Assembly: GCA_034401795.1 (NCBI GenBank) | Contig: CM067374.1 | Location: forward strand, 133,880,300-133,944,299 | Source: Chaetoderma sp. LZ-2023a | Lineage: Eukaryota > Mollusca > Caudofoveata > Chaetodermatida > Chaetodermatidae | Direction: 5' to 3' | DNA: 64,000 nucleotides | Shown: piece after piece, positions 9,407 to 18,854 of the stretch | How the letters are laid out: every line of letters begins with the position of its first letter | Position numbering within the stretch: position 1 is the first letter of the stretch | Notes under the pieces: model-generated | Told to the model about the DNA's origin: nothing | Database searches by the model: none | What the model saw: the letters and a program-made list of their open reading frames with translations, nothing else | Position numbers and translations under genes: made by a program

Positions 9407-12021
9407 AGACCTGGTTGTGCGTCCTGTGGACGATTTTTGAGGGACAAGTTTGGCCCTCATCTCTGTTTTCAGTGTAGCCCCTGTGGTCCCTTGCTTAATT
9501 GCGAGATATGTAAGCACTGGGGGAGCGAGCTAATGTCCGAATTCTTGTGCTTGCAGGCGAAGGACAAGGTGGAGGAGGAGAAGAAGAAGCTGAAAAAAGA
9601 GGGTGTAAGTAAGAAGGGTAAGAGGAAGGCCTCGTCCGCGGTGGACATGGAGGCCTTCCGGACCGAGATGTTGGGAGAGATGAGGAGGACAATAAAGGAT
9701 TTGGTTCCAGAGTTGCTTCGTGGCATGCTTCCTGGACCAAATCCTTTATTGACCTCATCATCTGCTTCGGAGCAGGTAATCCCCACCTCTGAATCAACGT
9801 TCCTTAGTACGCTTCCGTTGTTTGAAGATTCAGAGGTGGCCCCATTAGAGGGGGCGTTCCACGGCCCTGGCAGCAGGCTTATTGCCGCGCCCAATAGGGA
9901 CCGTGGACGGTCGTCGCTGGAACCCGCGGGCTGCTTATCAGTCCAGGGGTATCCGCACACCGCGGGTGCCAGTACCTCGTATGGCACCTTCCCTGGCCAG
10001 TCCGGGTTAGCTCTCTTTGCTGACCCGGAGTCTAATCTGTCTGGCCAGGAGGATGAGGATTACCTGTTGGGGTCGCCGTCTGAAGACGTGGCCATGGATT
10101 ATGACGTCTGTCCACCCCTCGCGGGGAATACAGGCGCCTTTTTCCATGGTTCTACTCTCCCAGGGGTAGAATCCACGGTTCAGACTGTGGCCCTGGGCGC
10201 TGAAGGCCAGCGGTACCGCATACCTCGGCTTGCCGAGAGTGTCGCTGGTGCTGGCCGGGGCCGTGGTGGGGCGGTATATGCCCCGCGCTCTACCACGGCG
10301 CCTGCTCCTGGTCAAACCAGTGATATTAGCATGCCGGTATTGTCAGGCCCGCATGTTCTCCCTGGCTTGCCAGGGATATCAGCGTACCCGCCGTCAAGCT
10401 CTGTTGCTTGCGCTCAGGAGGAAGACGAAGGCCCCCGTCTTGTAGAGCGCTCGCAGCTAGCCACGGAGGAGGATTGGTCTGACGCTTGCCAGTGGTGGGT
10501 GAGTGTTAGACCAGATCTGCCCGTGGAGCAGTCGGCTAGCCAGCGTGAGCACAGGCCGTGGTTAGCTGGTAAGCCTACTGCTAACGCTATGCCTTCTCTG
10601 CCGCTGGCAGAGCATGTCGTTGACATGTTCGAGGCGGCGGAGACGTCCATTAAGTCGAGTGGACGTCTCGCTAAGGCCCCGCGCGAGGTGGCCAGGCGTT
10701 GCCGCATCGTGCCCCTGGACTACCAGCGGTACGGTGTGGTACCGAAGCCGAGCGTGGATGACCGCACGGCTTTGGGTGAGGATGCGCGGCCAGGCTCCCG
10801 TTCTGACACGGGAGTCTTGTGTTCGAACGCGTTGCGTTCAGCAAATGCCGCGTTGCGTGATGCGGAGGAGAGTGGGAGGGCTTCGATTGCCGCTCTGTCC
10901 CACGTCTCCCAGCTGTTACAAGGGGTAGTAACAGCATCCGCATCGCGCCAGCCAAGTCCGGTCACAGTCCAGCGAGCCATCCAGGATGGCATCAACCTGG
11001 CTCTGGACTGTATGACGCGGGCGGTGACCAGGAGTGTCCGGGCAAGGCGCACTTTTGCCTTGGATAATCTGTGCCCGTCCCAGGACCTCTACAATAGGCT
11101 ACTACGTACGCCTATGACAGGTCCTGGTCTCTTTGGAGGTGAGGGGTGTAGGCACCTCCAGGAGACGGTTACGCTGGTCAATAACCAGAGGGCGCTGCGC
11201 GAGCAGTTTGAGGTGCTTCGTCGTGCCAACGTTCGCGCCGCACCCCCTGCGTATCGTCCCCTGCAGGCTCGAGGTGGTAGTGGCCAGGTCAGAGGCCAAC
11301 CACCATCGCAGCGCCGGCCTCGGCCGCGTGCGATTCGGCCAGCAGCGAGGGGGGCGCAGGCTCCTCAGCCAGGCAGCCGCCCGCGCACCGAGGTGCGCGT
11401 GGTGCTGGTCGTGGCGCGCGAGGATCTGGGCGGGGTAATCGTTCCTGATGGGACGGTTACCGCGGTGAGAACCGCGCCAGTGTTTCTGGCAAAGGAGACA
11501 GTGCCGCTCTTGCACTCCTTATGTCCACCTCTATCCCTAGGTGGACCGGTGGGAGGCCAGTTAGCCGACCACATGCAAGAGTGGGAACAGTTAACTCAGG
11601 ACCGTTTAGTCTTGCGATGGCTTTCAGTCGGGTATCATCCCGATTGGATGACAGGCCCGCCATCGCGACTGTCTCTAGTGCCGATCTGGACTCCAAATCC
11701 GAGAGATCCAGATCAAAGGTTGTGTATCGAGGAAGAAATAAATTCCCTCATACAGAAAGGAGCTATTCAGCCGGCACAGAGGTGTCCGGGCTTCTATTCA
11801 ACCCTGTTCTTAGTAACAAAGAACACCGGAGGGTGGAGACCAATTCTCAACCTCAAGCCATTGAACAAGTTCATAGAGACGCCCAGTTTCAAGATGGAGA
11901 CTGTGCGCTCGGTGTTGGCGGGGTTAGAGAGGGGAATGTGGACAGCGTCGATAGATTTGAAGGACGCTTATTTCCACATCCCCATACACAGGAGTTTCCG
12001 TCGCTTCCTGAGATTTGCATT
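9407..12021 (+). CDS. E2 gag fused to reverse transcriptase, cut by the E3 insertion
   Basis: The frame opens RPGCASCGRFL...HLCFQC.PCGPL.NCEICKHW, a Cys/His cluster. It passes through an acidic central region, AALSHVSQLLQGV, MTGPGLFGGEGCRHLQETV and an Arg/Gly/Gln-rich basic tail. In E3 and E7 gag stops there and RT is in the +1 frame. In E2 ten bases are missing between two tcagcc repeats near 11365, so gag runs directly into RT (GGWRPILNLKPLNKF, SIDLKDAYFHIPI). It breaks off at RFAF, where E3 sits; the coding sequence goes on at 19084. Confidence 0.88.
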
Positions 12022-12227
12022 TCACTTCAAGAGTATACTTACCTCCCTAATACTTTTGATATTGCTAAATATTGGCTTTCACTCAATAAACACTCAGATT
12101 TAAAACAGTTAGGTGCCCCTACTGGGCAGGGAGTCAGAGCGTAGTCTGGCGGATGCCAGCCCCACCACCGCGCATGCGCAGACTAGCACTACCTCTTTGC
12201 TAGATTATTGGCAAAGAGAACACACAT
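12022..12227 (+). repeat. E3 left inverted terminal repeat
   Basis: Begins tcacttcaagagtatactta and is the inverse of 18855-19079. The right copy extends about 36 bases further, an unequal tip typical of DIRS elements. The NRF-1-like palindrome is at 12170-12179. Confidence 0.92.
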
Positions 12228-12305
12228 GTTTTTTGAGTCATAAGCTTTTCTTGCTCTTTAACGTTTTTATTGGTGTTATTTTGGAAGTGATAAGACCTGA
12301 TTTGG

Positions 12306-12356
12306 ATGGTGGGAGGATACACTTCGCCACAGGAGGACGTTGGACCTTTAAATCAG
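12306..12356 (+). CDS. E3 gag first coding exon (17 codons)
   Basis: ATG opens MVGGYTSPQEDVGPLNQ and the exon ends aatcag|gtgact. It is in phase 0 with the gag body at 13128. Length and donor are as in E2, E7 and E8. Confidence 0.7.
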
Positions 12357-13127
12357 GTGACTTCTAGTAAAATTAGCGAGTTTTCTTCCCGGTGTATTGT
12401 GTTTCCGGGACTCGCGTTTACCGTGATAAGCGCCTTAGTTAGTTGGTTTAGGTCAACTCGGTGCTACCTAGGACTAATTTCTCTTTCTGTTTCTGTCCAC
12501 AGGTCTGTATGACGCTAGGTTGTGACGTCACAGTTGCAGAGAGTTAGTTTTCTCTCCACCATGGTTCCATTTCCTACTAACACTGTTAGGTTATCTAACC
12601 AAATGGAAAAAAAAAAAATTATGTCCAGTGAGTTGGAGGCCTGGTATAAAGGTCTTCTCACTTTGCCCTCTTGATCCAATTCCTTCCCCATGAGGTGGAG
12701 AGAGTTAAGAGGCGTGCAGATGGTGGAGTTTTCCGGTTCGTCACGTTGGATGGTTTGTCTATACAAAGTGTCAGGTATCTAGTTATTGATAATGTGGTGA
12801 TGTTAATTATTGTAAACAAACAAAGGGAGATAATTAACATTTTTGCCAGAAAAGAGTTATCTATATGTATCTGATGGTTGTGTAGTCAACTTATACATTC
12901 AGCATACAATTCGTCCTTGCACTTGGATGTTTTGTTGGGATCGAATTTTTCCTGTCACGGGATTAATGACGTCATAATCAGCTGGCTATGTATTTATTAG
13001 CAATTCAAGCGCTATGCTGGTTTTTGATGTATATTGATCTTTATGATCGTTTTCCTTCTCTTTGAGTTGGATTGAGTTTCTAAGCTTAACTAGTTGCTCA
13101 TACTCCTTGTCCTTTGCCCTGTTTCAG
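12357..13127 (+). other. E3 gag intron (771 nt)
   Basis: From gtgact to tttgccctgtttcag. Two CRE palindromes TGACGTCA lie inside (12523-12530, 12967-12974). A Kozak-type ATG near 12560 opens a short ORF beginning MVPFPTNTVRLSNQ, also present in E2 and E7. Confidence 0.6.
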
Positions 13128-15191
13128 GGACCGGGTTGCGCGTCCTGTGGACGTTTTATGCATGTAAAGTTCTGGCCGCATCTGTGTTATCGATGTAGCC
13201 CTTGTGGTCCATTGATTAATTGTGACATATGTAAGCACTGGGGGGGCGAGTTAATGTCCGAATTCTTGTGCTGCTTACAGGCGACGGACAAGGTGGTAGA
13301 GGAGGAGAAGAAGAAGAAGCGGAAACGAGAGGTTGTAAGTAGGAAGGGTAAGGGGAAGGTCTCGTCCGCGGTGGATATGGAGACCTTCCGGACCGAGATG
13401 TTGGGAGAGATGAAGAGGACAATAAAAGATTTGGTTCCAGGGTTGCTTCGTGGCATGCTTCCTGGACCAGATCCTTTATTGTCCTCATCATCGGCTTCGG
13501 AGCAGGTAATCCCCGCCTCTGGATCGATTTTCCTTAGTCCGCTTCCGTTGTCCGACGATTCAGAGGTGGCCCCATTAGAGGGGGCGTTCCACGACCCTGG
13601 CAGCAGGCTTATTGCCGCGCCGATAGGGGACCGTGGACGGTTGTCGCTGGAACCCGCGGGCTGCTTATCAGTCCAGGGGTATCCGCACGCCGCGGTGGCC
13701 AGTACCTCCTATGGCACCGTTCCTGGTCAGCCCGGGTTAGCTCTCTTTGCTGACCCGGGGTCTAATCTTTCTGACCAGGGTGATGAGGATTACCTGCTAG
13801 GGTCGCCGTCTGACGACGTGGACATGGATGAAGACGTTTGTGCACCCCTCGCGGGGAATACAGGCGCTTTTTTCCACGGTATTACTCACCCTGGAGTAAG
13901 GTCCGCGGTTCAGGTGGTGGCCCAGGGCGCTGCTGATGGCCAGCGGTACCGCATACCTCGGCTTGCCGAGAGTGTAGCTGGTGCTGGCCGGGCCCGTGGT
14001 GGGGCTATATATACCCCGCGCTCTACCGCGGTGCCTGCTCCTGGTCAAACCAGTGATATTCTCATGCCGGTGCTGTCAGGCCCGCATGTTTTCCCTGGCT
14101 TGCCAGGTGTATCAGCGTACCCGCCGTCAAGCTCTACTGCTTGCGCTCAGGAGGAAGACGAAGGACCCCGTCTTGTAGAGCGCTCGCAGTTAGCCACGGA
14201 GGAGGATTGGTATGACGCTTGCCAGTGGTTGGTGAGCGTTAGGCCTGATCTGCCCGTGGAGCAGTCGGCTAGCCACCGTGTTCACACGCCGTGGCTAGCT
14301 GGGAAACCAACTGCTAACGCTATGCCTTCTCTGCCGCTGGCGGAGCATGTCGTTGACATGTTCAAGGCGGCGGAGTCGTCCATTAACACGAGTGGACGTC
14401 TCGCGAAGGCCCCTCGCGAGGTGGCCAGGCGTTGTCGCATCGTGCCCCTGGACTACCAGCGGTACGGTGTGGTACCCAAGCCCAGCGTGGATGACCGCGC
14501 GGCTTTGGGTGAGGATACGCGGCCAGGCTCCCGTTCTGACGCGGGGGTCTTGTGCGCGAACGCGTTGCGTTCGGCGAATACCGCGTTGCGTGATGCGGAG
14601 GAGAGTGGGAGGGCTTCGATTGCCGCTCTGTCCCACGTCTCCCAGCTGTTACAGGGGGTAGTAACGGCATCCGCATCGCGCCAGCCAGGCCCGCTCGCGG
14701 TCCAGCGAACCATCCAGGATGGTATTAACCTGGCGCTGGACTGTATGACGCGGGCGGTGACCAGGAGTGTCCGGGCAAGACGCACATTTGCCCTGGACAA
14801 TCTGTGCCCGTCTCAGGACCTGTATAATAGGCTACTCCGTACGCCTATGACGGGTCCTGGTCTTTTTGGTGGTGAGGGATGTCGCCACCTCCAGGAGACG
14901 GTCACCCTGGTGAATAACCAGAGGGCGCTGCGCGAACAGTTTGAGGTGCTGCGTCGTGCTAACGTTCGCGCCGCGGCCCCTGCGTATCGTCCCCTGCAGG
15001 CTCGAGGTGGTGCTGGCCAAGTCAGAGGCCAGCCGCCGTCGCAGCGCCGGCCTCGGCCGCGTGCGATTCGGCCAGCAGTGAGGGGGGCGCAGGCTCCTCA
15101 GCCGCCGTCAGCCAGGCAGCCGCCCGTGCACCGAGGTGCGCGCGGGGCGGGGCGGGTCGCGCGAGGATCTGGGCGTGGTTATCGTTCCTGA
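13128..15191 (+). CDS. E3 gag-like protein, main exon
   Basis: 687 codons, 704 with the first exon. Order: Cys/His cluster (GCASCGRF, HLCYRCSPCGPL, NCDICKHW), a Lys/Glu-rich stretch (about residues 60-85 of the exon), FRTEMLGEMKRTIKDLVPGL, a long acidic Pro/Ser/Gly-rich centre, the conserved ATEEDWYDACQWLVSVRPDL, HVVDMFKAAE, AALSHVSQLLQGV, GPGLFGGEGCRHLQETVTLV, and a basic RGG/Gln-rich tail. No database family was assigned by eye beyond DIRS gag position. It presumably binds RNA and builds particles. No stop or frameshift seen. It ends in GRGYRS and TGA, overlapping the RT frame. Confidence 0.85.
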   Translation, partial: GPGCASCGRFMHVKFWPHLCYRCSPCGPLINCDICKHWGGELMSEFLCCLQATDKVVEEEKKKKRKREVVSRKGKGKVSSAVDMETFRTEMLGEMKRTIKDLVPGLLRGMLPGPDPLLSSSSASEQVIPASGSIFLSPLPLSDDSEVAPLEGAFHDPGSRLIAAPIGDRGRLSLEPAGCLSVQGYPHAAVASTSYGTVPGQPGLALFADPGSNLSDQGDEDYLLGSPSDDVDMDEDVCAPLAGNTGAFFHGITHPGVRSAVQVVAQGAADGQRYRIPRLAESVAGAGRARGGAIYTPRSTAVPAPGQTSDILMPVLSGPHVFPGLPGVSAYPPSSSTACAQEEDEGPRLVERSQLATEEDWYDACQWLVSVRPDLPVEQSASHRVHTPWLAGKPTANAMPSLPLAEHVVDMFKAAESSINTSGRLAKAPREVARRCRIVPLDYQRYGVVPKPSVDDRAALGEDTRPGSRSDAGVLCANALRSANTALRDAEESGRASIAALSHVSQLLQGVVTASASRQPGPLAVQRTIQDGINLALDCMTRAVTRSVRARRTFALDNLCPSQDLYNRLLRTPMTGPGLFGGEGCRHLQETVTLVNNQRALREQFEVLRRANVRAAAPAYRPLQARGGAGQVRGQPPSQRRPRPRAIRPAVRGAQAPQPPSARQPPVHRGARGAGRVARGSGRGYRS

Positions 15192-15224
15192 CAGGGCGCT
15201 TACCGCGGTAAGGACCACGCCGGT

Positions 15225-18161
15225 GTGTATGGCGACGGAGACAGTGCCGCTCTTGCATGCCTTGTGTCCACTGCGGTCCCTAGGTGGACCGGTGGGAGGC
15301 CGGCTAGCCGACCACATGCAAGAGTGGGAACGGTTAACTCAGGACCGTTTAGTCTTGCGATGGCTTTCCGTGGGGTATCATCCAGAGTGGATGACAGGCC
15401 CGCCGTCGCGACTGTCTCTGGTGCCAGTCTGGACTCCCATTCCGAGAGATCCAGATCAAAGGTTGTGTATCGAGGAGGAGATAAATTCCCTCGTACAAAA
15501 AGGAGCTATTCAGCCGGCACAAAGGTGTCCGGGCTTCTATTCAACCCTGTTCTTGGTAACAAAACGCACCGGTGGGTGGAGACCGATTCTCAACCTCAAG
15601 CCATTGAACAAGTTCATCGAGACGCCCAGTTTCAAGATGGAAACGGTGCGCTCGGTGTTGGCGGGGTTGGAGAGGGGGATGTGGACGGCGTCGATAGATT
15701 TGAAGGACGCTTATTTCCACATCCCCATCCACAGGAGTTTCTGTCGCTTCCTGAGATTTGCATTCCAGGGCAGACAGTGGGAATTCAGGGTGTTGCCCTT
15801 CGGAATTTCCACGGCTCCTCGGGTTTTCACCCGTGTGGTTCTTGCGATCACAGCATACCTCCGCAGGAGAAGCATAGCAGTCCACACGTACATAGACGAC
15901 TGGCTGTTGAAAGCGCACACCCGGGAAAGTTTGTCCGCCAATCTGGAGATTGTTTTGAAAATTCTCACAGACTTGGGCTGGATGATCAATTTCCCAAAAT
16001 CAGAGCTGACTCCATCCCAGAAGTTTGTTTACCTGGGGATGTTCTTCGATCTGGAGACAGGATATGTTTATCCTACTCAGGAGAGAGTTCAAATACTCAT
16101 CTCGTTGATTCAGTCAGTGTGCGACAGTCGTCATGTCCTGGCACGGGTTTACTTGAGAATGCTGGGGTTGATGGTTTCGTTGGAACCAGTCATTCCTCAG
16201 GCCGCCTTACGCAGGCGGCCGATCCAGTTGTTTCTCATGACACAATGGACCCAGAGTACAGGTTCGCTGGACTCGAATGTGTCAGTGTTGGCGCCTCTGA
16301 TTCACCACCTGCAATGGTGGTTGAATACAGAGAATCTCTTGCCGGGGGTTTTGCTAACCCCTCCCCACCCTCAGGTGACTGTGTATACAGATGCATCGAT
16401 GGAGGGCTAGGGAGCTTGCCTGGAAGAATCCACGATATCAGGGCTTTGGAATCTGGAACAGTCACAGGAACATATAAATCTACTGGAGCTAAGAGCAGTA
16501 GTCCTGGGCCTGGAACATTTCTTACAGAAAGTTCAGGGCAAGATTGTTCTTATTCGTTCAGACAACTCAACAGTTGTGACTTACATAAACCGCCAGGGCG
16601 GAACGAAGTCGCCCAGTCTCTGTATGATGACATGGAAACTGCTTTGTTGGTGTCTGGATCACCAGATTACCTTGAAAGCAGTTCATATTCCGGGAAGGTT
16701 AAACCTGCTAGCAGACTCATTGAGCCGAAGGATGAGTGTTTTACCCACGGAATGGCAACTAAATCAATGTGTGGCGGATCGTCTGTTCGACCATTGGGGG
16801 AAACCCAACATCGATTTGTTCGCAACGAAGAAGAATGCGAAGATGACGACGTACGTCTCTCCGATTCCGGATCCAAGCGCTTTCGCAACAGATGCGTTAG
16901 CTATCAGCTGGGGGAGAATGTATGCATACGCATTCCCTCCAGCAATCCTGATTCCAAAAATTCTTCAGAAAATCAGACAAGAGGAATGCCAAGTGCTTCT
17001 GATTGCCCCGGATTGGCCAAGCCGATCATGGTATACGGATCTGCTGGACCTTCTGGTCTGCAATCCGGTTCCTCTGCCTCTGATGGACGATATTATCTTC
17101 CAGGGCAAGGCCCTTCACAACAATCCGTCAATGTTCAGATTGACTGCGTGGATGTTGTCAAGGAATCTAGAATTAAGGAGGGCTTTTCTGAGCAAGCAGC
17201 CATGTTTATGCCCAAAGCCAGGAGGGGGTCAACCTCCAGAGCATATAATTATAAAATCAACAGATTTGCAGAATGGTGCTCAAAAAGATGTATTGATCCA
17301 ATGGATTCATCTATTCAAGTAGTAGCTGATTTCCTCTGTCACCTCTATGATGCCTATAGCCTCAAGCCTAACTCTATTGCTGGTTATAAGTCAGCATTAA
17401 TGTCTGTTATTCCTTGCTTGGCTAAGAGGGGAAGTGATGAAGTAAATACATTGAATGTATTAATTAAAGGCATGGGCAATCTAAGACCAAGGAATCCTCC
17501 TGTGATTCCGTCTTGGAGTTTATCGCTAGTGCTTCAAGTACTAGGTGATAAGCCTTTTGAACCACTTAGTTCCATTTCTATGAAACTATTAACACTGAAG
17601 ACTGTGTTTTTAATTGCTGCGGCCTCGGCTAGGCGTAGGAGTGAGATTCATGCCTTATCAGCCGAGGATGACCGTTTTGTGGTTTCAGGGGAAGGCCTTA
17701 AGCTGCTACCTAGGATTAATTTCTTGGCTAAAAATCAGTCGTTGAAATATCCAGGTCAACCTATTATTTTGCCTGCTTTAACTAGATATGATCCTAATTC
17801 TAAAGCATGGTGTCCCGTCCGGGCGCTGCGCCGGTACAAACAACGTACGGCGGCATGGCGCACCGACCAGTCAGCGTTATGGTTGTCATATATTGAACCC
17901 CATGGGAGGGCTTCTAAGGACACCATTTCCAGGTGGATTGTGGAATGCATTCAGTTTTGCCATAAATCCGCCACCGGGAAGCAGGTTGACGTGGCCAAGG
18001 CTCACAGTGTCCGCGGCGTAGTGACATCCACGGCCCTATTTAATGGGGTCCCTGTGGATGATATTATGTCGGTGGCTCAGTGGCACTGTGAGTCAAGTTT
18101 TACAGACCATTATCTCCGTGACACCTCTAATCCTCTCGCCTTGTCGGTTTTGAAAAAATAA
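15225..18161 (+). CDS. E3 tyrosine recombinase, with a long N-terminal frame overlapping RT
   Basis: One frame is open for 978 codons. About the first 660 overlap the RT ORF in another frame and have no recognisable domain. The recombinase begins near 17160 with RRGSTSRAYNYKINRFAEWC and LCHLYDAYSLKPNSIAGYKS, then the catalytic residues: Arg in SARRRSEIHAL, His 18003-18005 and Arg 18012-18014 in AHSVRG, Trp in VAQWHCES, and nucleophile Tyr 18111-18113 in HYLRD. The real start is unknown; splicing, frameshifting or internal initiation are all possible. This is the integrase of the element and appears intact. Confidence 0.9.
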   Translation: MYGDGDSAALACLVSTAVPRWTGGRPASRPHARVGTVNSGPFSLAMAFRGVSSRVDDRPAVATVSGASLDSHSERSRSKVVYRGGDKFPRTKRSYSAGTKVSGLLFNPVLGNKTHRWVETDSQPQAIEQVHRDAQFQDGNGALGVGGVGEGDVDGVDRFEGRLFPHPHPQEFLSLPEICIPGQTVGIQGVALRNFHGSSGFHPCGSCDHSIPPQEKHSSPHVHRRLAVESAHPGKFVRQSGDCFENSHRLGLDDQFPKIRADSIPEVCLPGDVLRSGDRICLSYSGESSNTHLVDSVSVRQSSCPGTGLLENAGVDGFVGTSHSSGRLTQAADPVVSHDTMDPEYRFAGLECVSVGASDSPPAMVVEYRESLAGGFANPSPPSGDCVYRCIDGGLGSLPGRIHDIRALESGTVTGTYKSTGAKSSSPGPGTFLTESSGQDCSYSFRQLNSCDLHKPPGRNEVAQSLYDDMETALLVSGSPDYLESSSYSGKVKPASRLIEPKDECFTHGMATKSMCGGSSVRPLGETQHRFVRNEEECEDDDVRLSDSGSKRFRNRCVSYQLGENVCIRIPSSNPDSKNSSENQTRGMPSASDCPGLAKPIMVYGSAGPSGLQSGSSASDGRYYLPGQGPSQQSVNVQIDCVDVVKESRIKEGFSEQAAMFMPKARRGSTSRAYNYKINRFAEWCSKRCIDPMDSSIQVVADFLCHLYDAYSLKPNSIAGYKSALMSVIPCLAKRGSDEVNTLNVLIKGMGNLRPRNPPVIPSWSLSLVLQVLGDKPFEPLSSISMKLLTLKTVFLIAAASARRRSEIHALSAEDDRFVVSGEGLKLLPRINFLAKNQSLKYPGQPIILPALTRYDPNSKAWCPVRALRRYKQRTAAWRTDQSALWLSYIEPHGRASKDTISRWIVECIQFCHKSATGKQVDVAKAHSVRGVVTSTALFNGVPVDDIMSVAQWHCESSFTDHYLRDTSNPLALSVLKK
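15229..17322 (+). pseudogene. E3 reverse transcriptase - RNase H - DIRS linker, one nonsense codon
   Basis: The start is the first ATG of this frame, downstream of the gag stop; the frame is also open upstream, overlapping gag. RT motifs: GGWRPILNLKPLNKF, SIDLKDAYFHIPI, LPFGISTAPRVF, YIDDWLL (Y-I-D-D at 15889-15900). RNase H residues: Asp in YTDASMEG, Glu in LELRAVVLGLEHF, Asp in RSDNSTVV, Asp in LADSLSRR. At codon 394 the TGG of EGWGACLEE is TAG (16408-16410), so RNase H and the C-terminus are lost; E2 and E7 have TGG. After RNase H comes NIDLFATKKNAK, VSPIPDPSAFATDALAISW and LLIAPDWPSRSW, where DIRS elements often carry a Dam-methyltransferase-related domain. Confidence 0.9.
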
Positions 18162-18710
18162 ATCGGTTTATATTTTTTGAGGTGATTTCCTCATTACTTA
18201 TATATATCACAATTAATTTGTGGAAACACCCACTTTTTTGGGCCTGCATCAGTCTTTACCGATGGGAAGATGATGTCAGCAGCCATTTTCAACAAGGTCA
18301 GTCTTGTTCATGTGTTGTCCATTGTTGATTGTATTGTCACGATTACCCGTTATTAATATGGTGATGGTTTGTGTATTTGTGTGGTTCATTGTTGAGAGTT
18401 ACGAAAATGGAGTTTTTTCGTCTCTGTCCTGTAGTACATGGCACTTGTACGTAGAGAGCGTATAGGACATTGAGGTCAGTCGACTCTTCCTCCCAGGAAG
18501 GAGGGGGGGGGGGGAGCGCATATGACATTCGGTCATCTCTCATACATCGGTGATGTTATCCGATGGTTAGTCAAATCCTGACTGTTTTTTCTTACAGTTT
18601 CAGAAGTTTAAGTGCCTTAAACGCAGAAAAGCGTATAGGGATGAGCTGGTCTTTTGACCTCGCCTCCCTCCCGCCAGATTCACTTTCGAATTCTGGCAAT
18701 ATCAAAAGTA
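18162..18710 (+). other. E3 3' untranslated region, possible intron
   Basis: No gene. An intron-like segment runs from aag|gtcagt (18297) to tttttcttacag (18597) and is paralleled in E2 (21613-21910). A poly-G run lies near 18505. Confidence 0.45.
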
Positions 18711-18795
18711 TTAGGGAGGTAAGTATACTCTTGAAGTGAAATAAACGAAATCTAGGATTTCTTTTTTCACGAGAGAGTTGATACTTACCTCCCTA
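18711..18795 (+). repeat. E3 internal complementary region
   Basis: Reads ttagggaggtaagtatactc...gaagtga (reverse complement of the left end), AAT (18740-18742), then aaacgaaatctaggatttc... (reverse complement of the right end, 19028-19079). It is a faithful copy of the joined ends of a circle with ATT between them. Confidence 0.93.
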
Positions 18796-18854
18796 GATAC
18801 GGACCCGGCCTCTCCACCCCACAGAGGCTCGGTCTTCAGGCTCTTAATAGTTGC

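Larger units (their letters stand above)
8308..12021 (+). mobile_element. E2: DIRS-like retrotransposon, 5' half
   Basis: Runs from its left terminus (tcacatcaagag...) to gagatttgcATT in the RT coding sequence, where E3 is inserted. The rest of the same RT resumes at 19083 (ccagggcagacag) in the same reading frame. The two halves sum to about 7.02 kb, close to the 7.06 kb of E3. Confidence 0.93.

Noticed and set aside
9469-11696. Antisense ORFs over gag (up to 172 codons)
   Set aside because: GC-rich coding DNA yields long antisense frames; they have no domains and change with the sense sequence.
12113-12367. ORF starting near MPLLGRESERSLADASP at several places (8398, 12113, 31611)
   Set aside because: It translates the terminal repeat, starts at a non-ATG codon and ends out of frame with gag; the 17-codon exon is the better-supported start.
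12671-12874. 67-codon ORF in the gag intron, also at 32161-32364
   Set aside because: It starts at TTG, has no domain, and is explained by near-identity of E3 and E7; E2 does not keep it.
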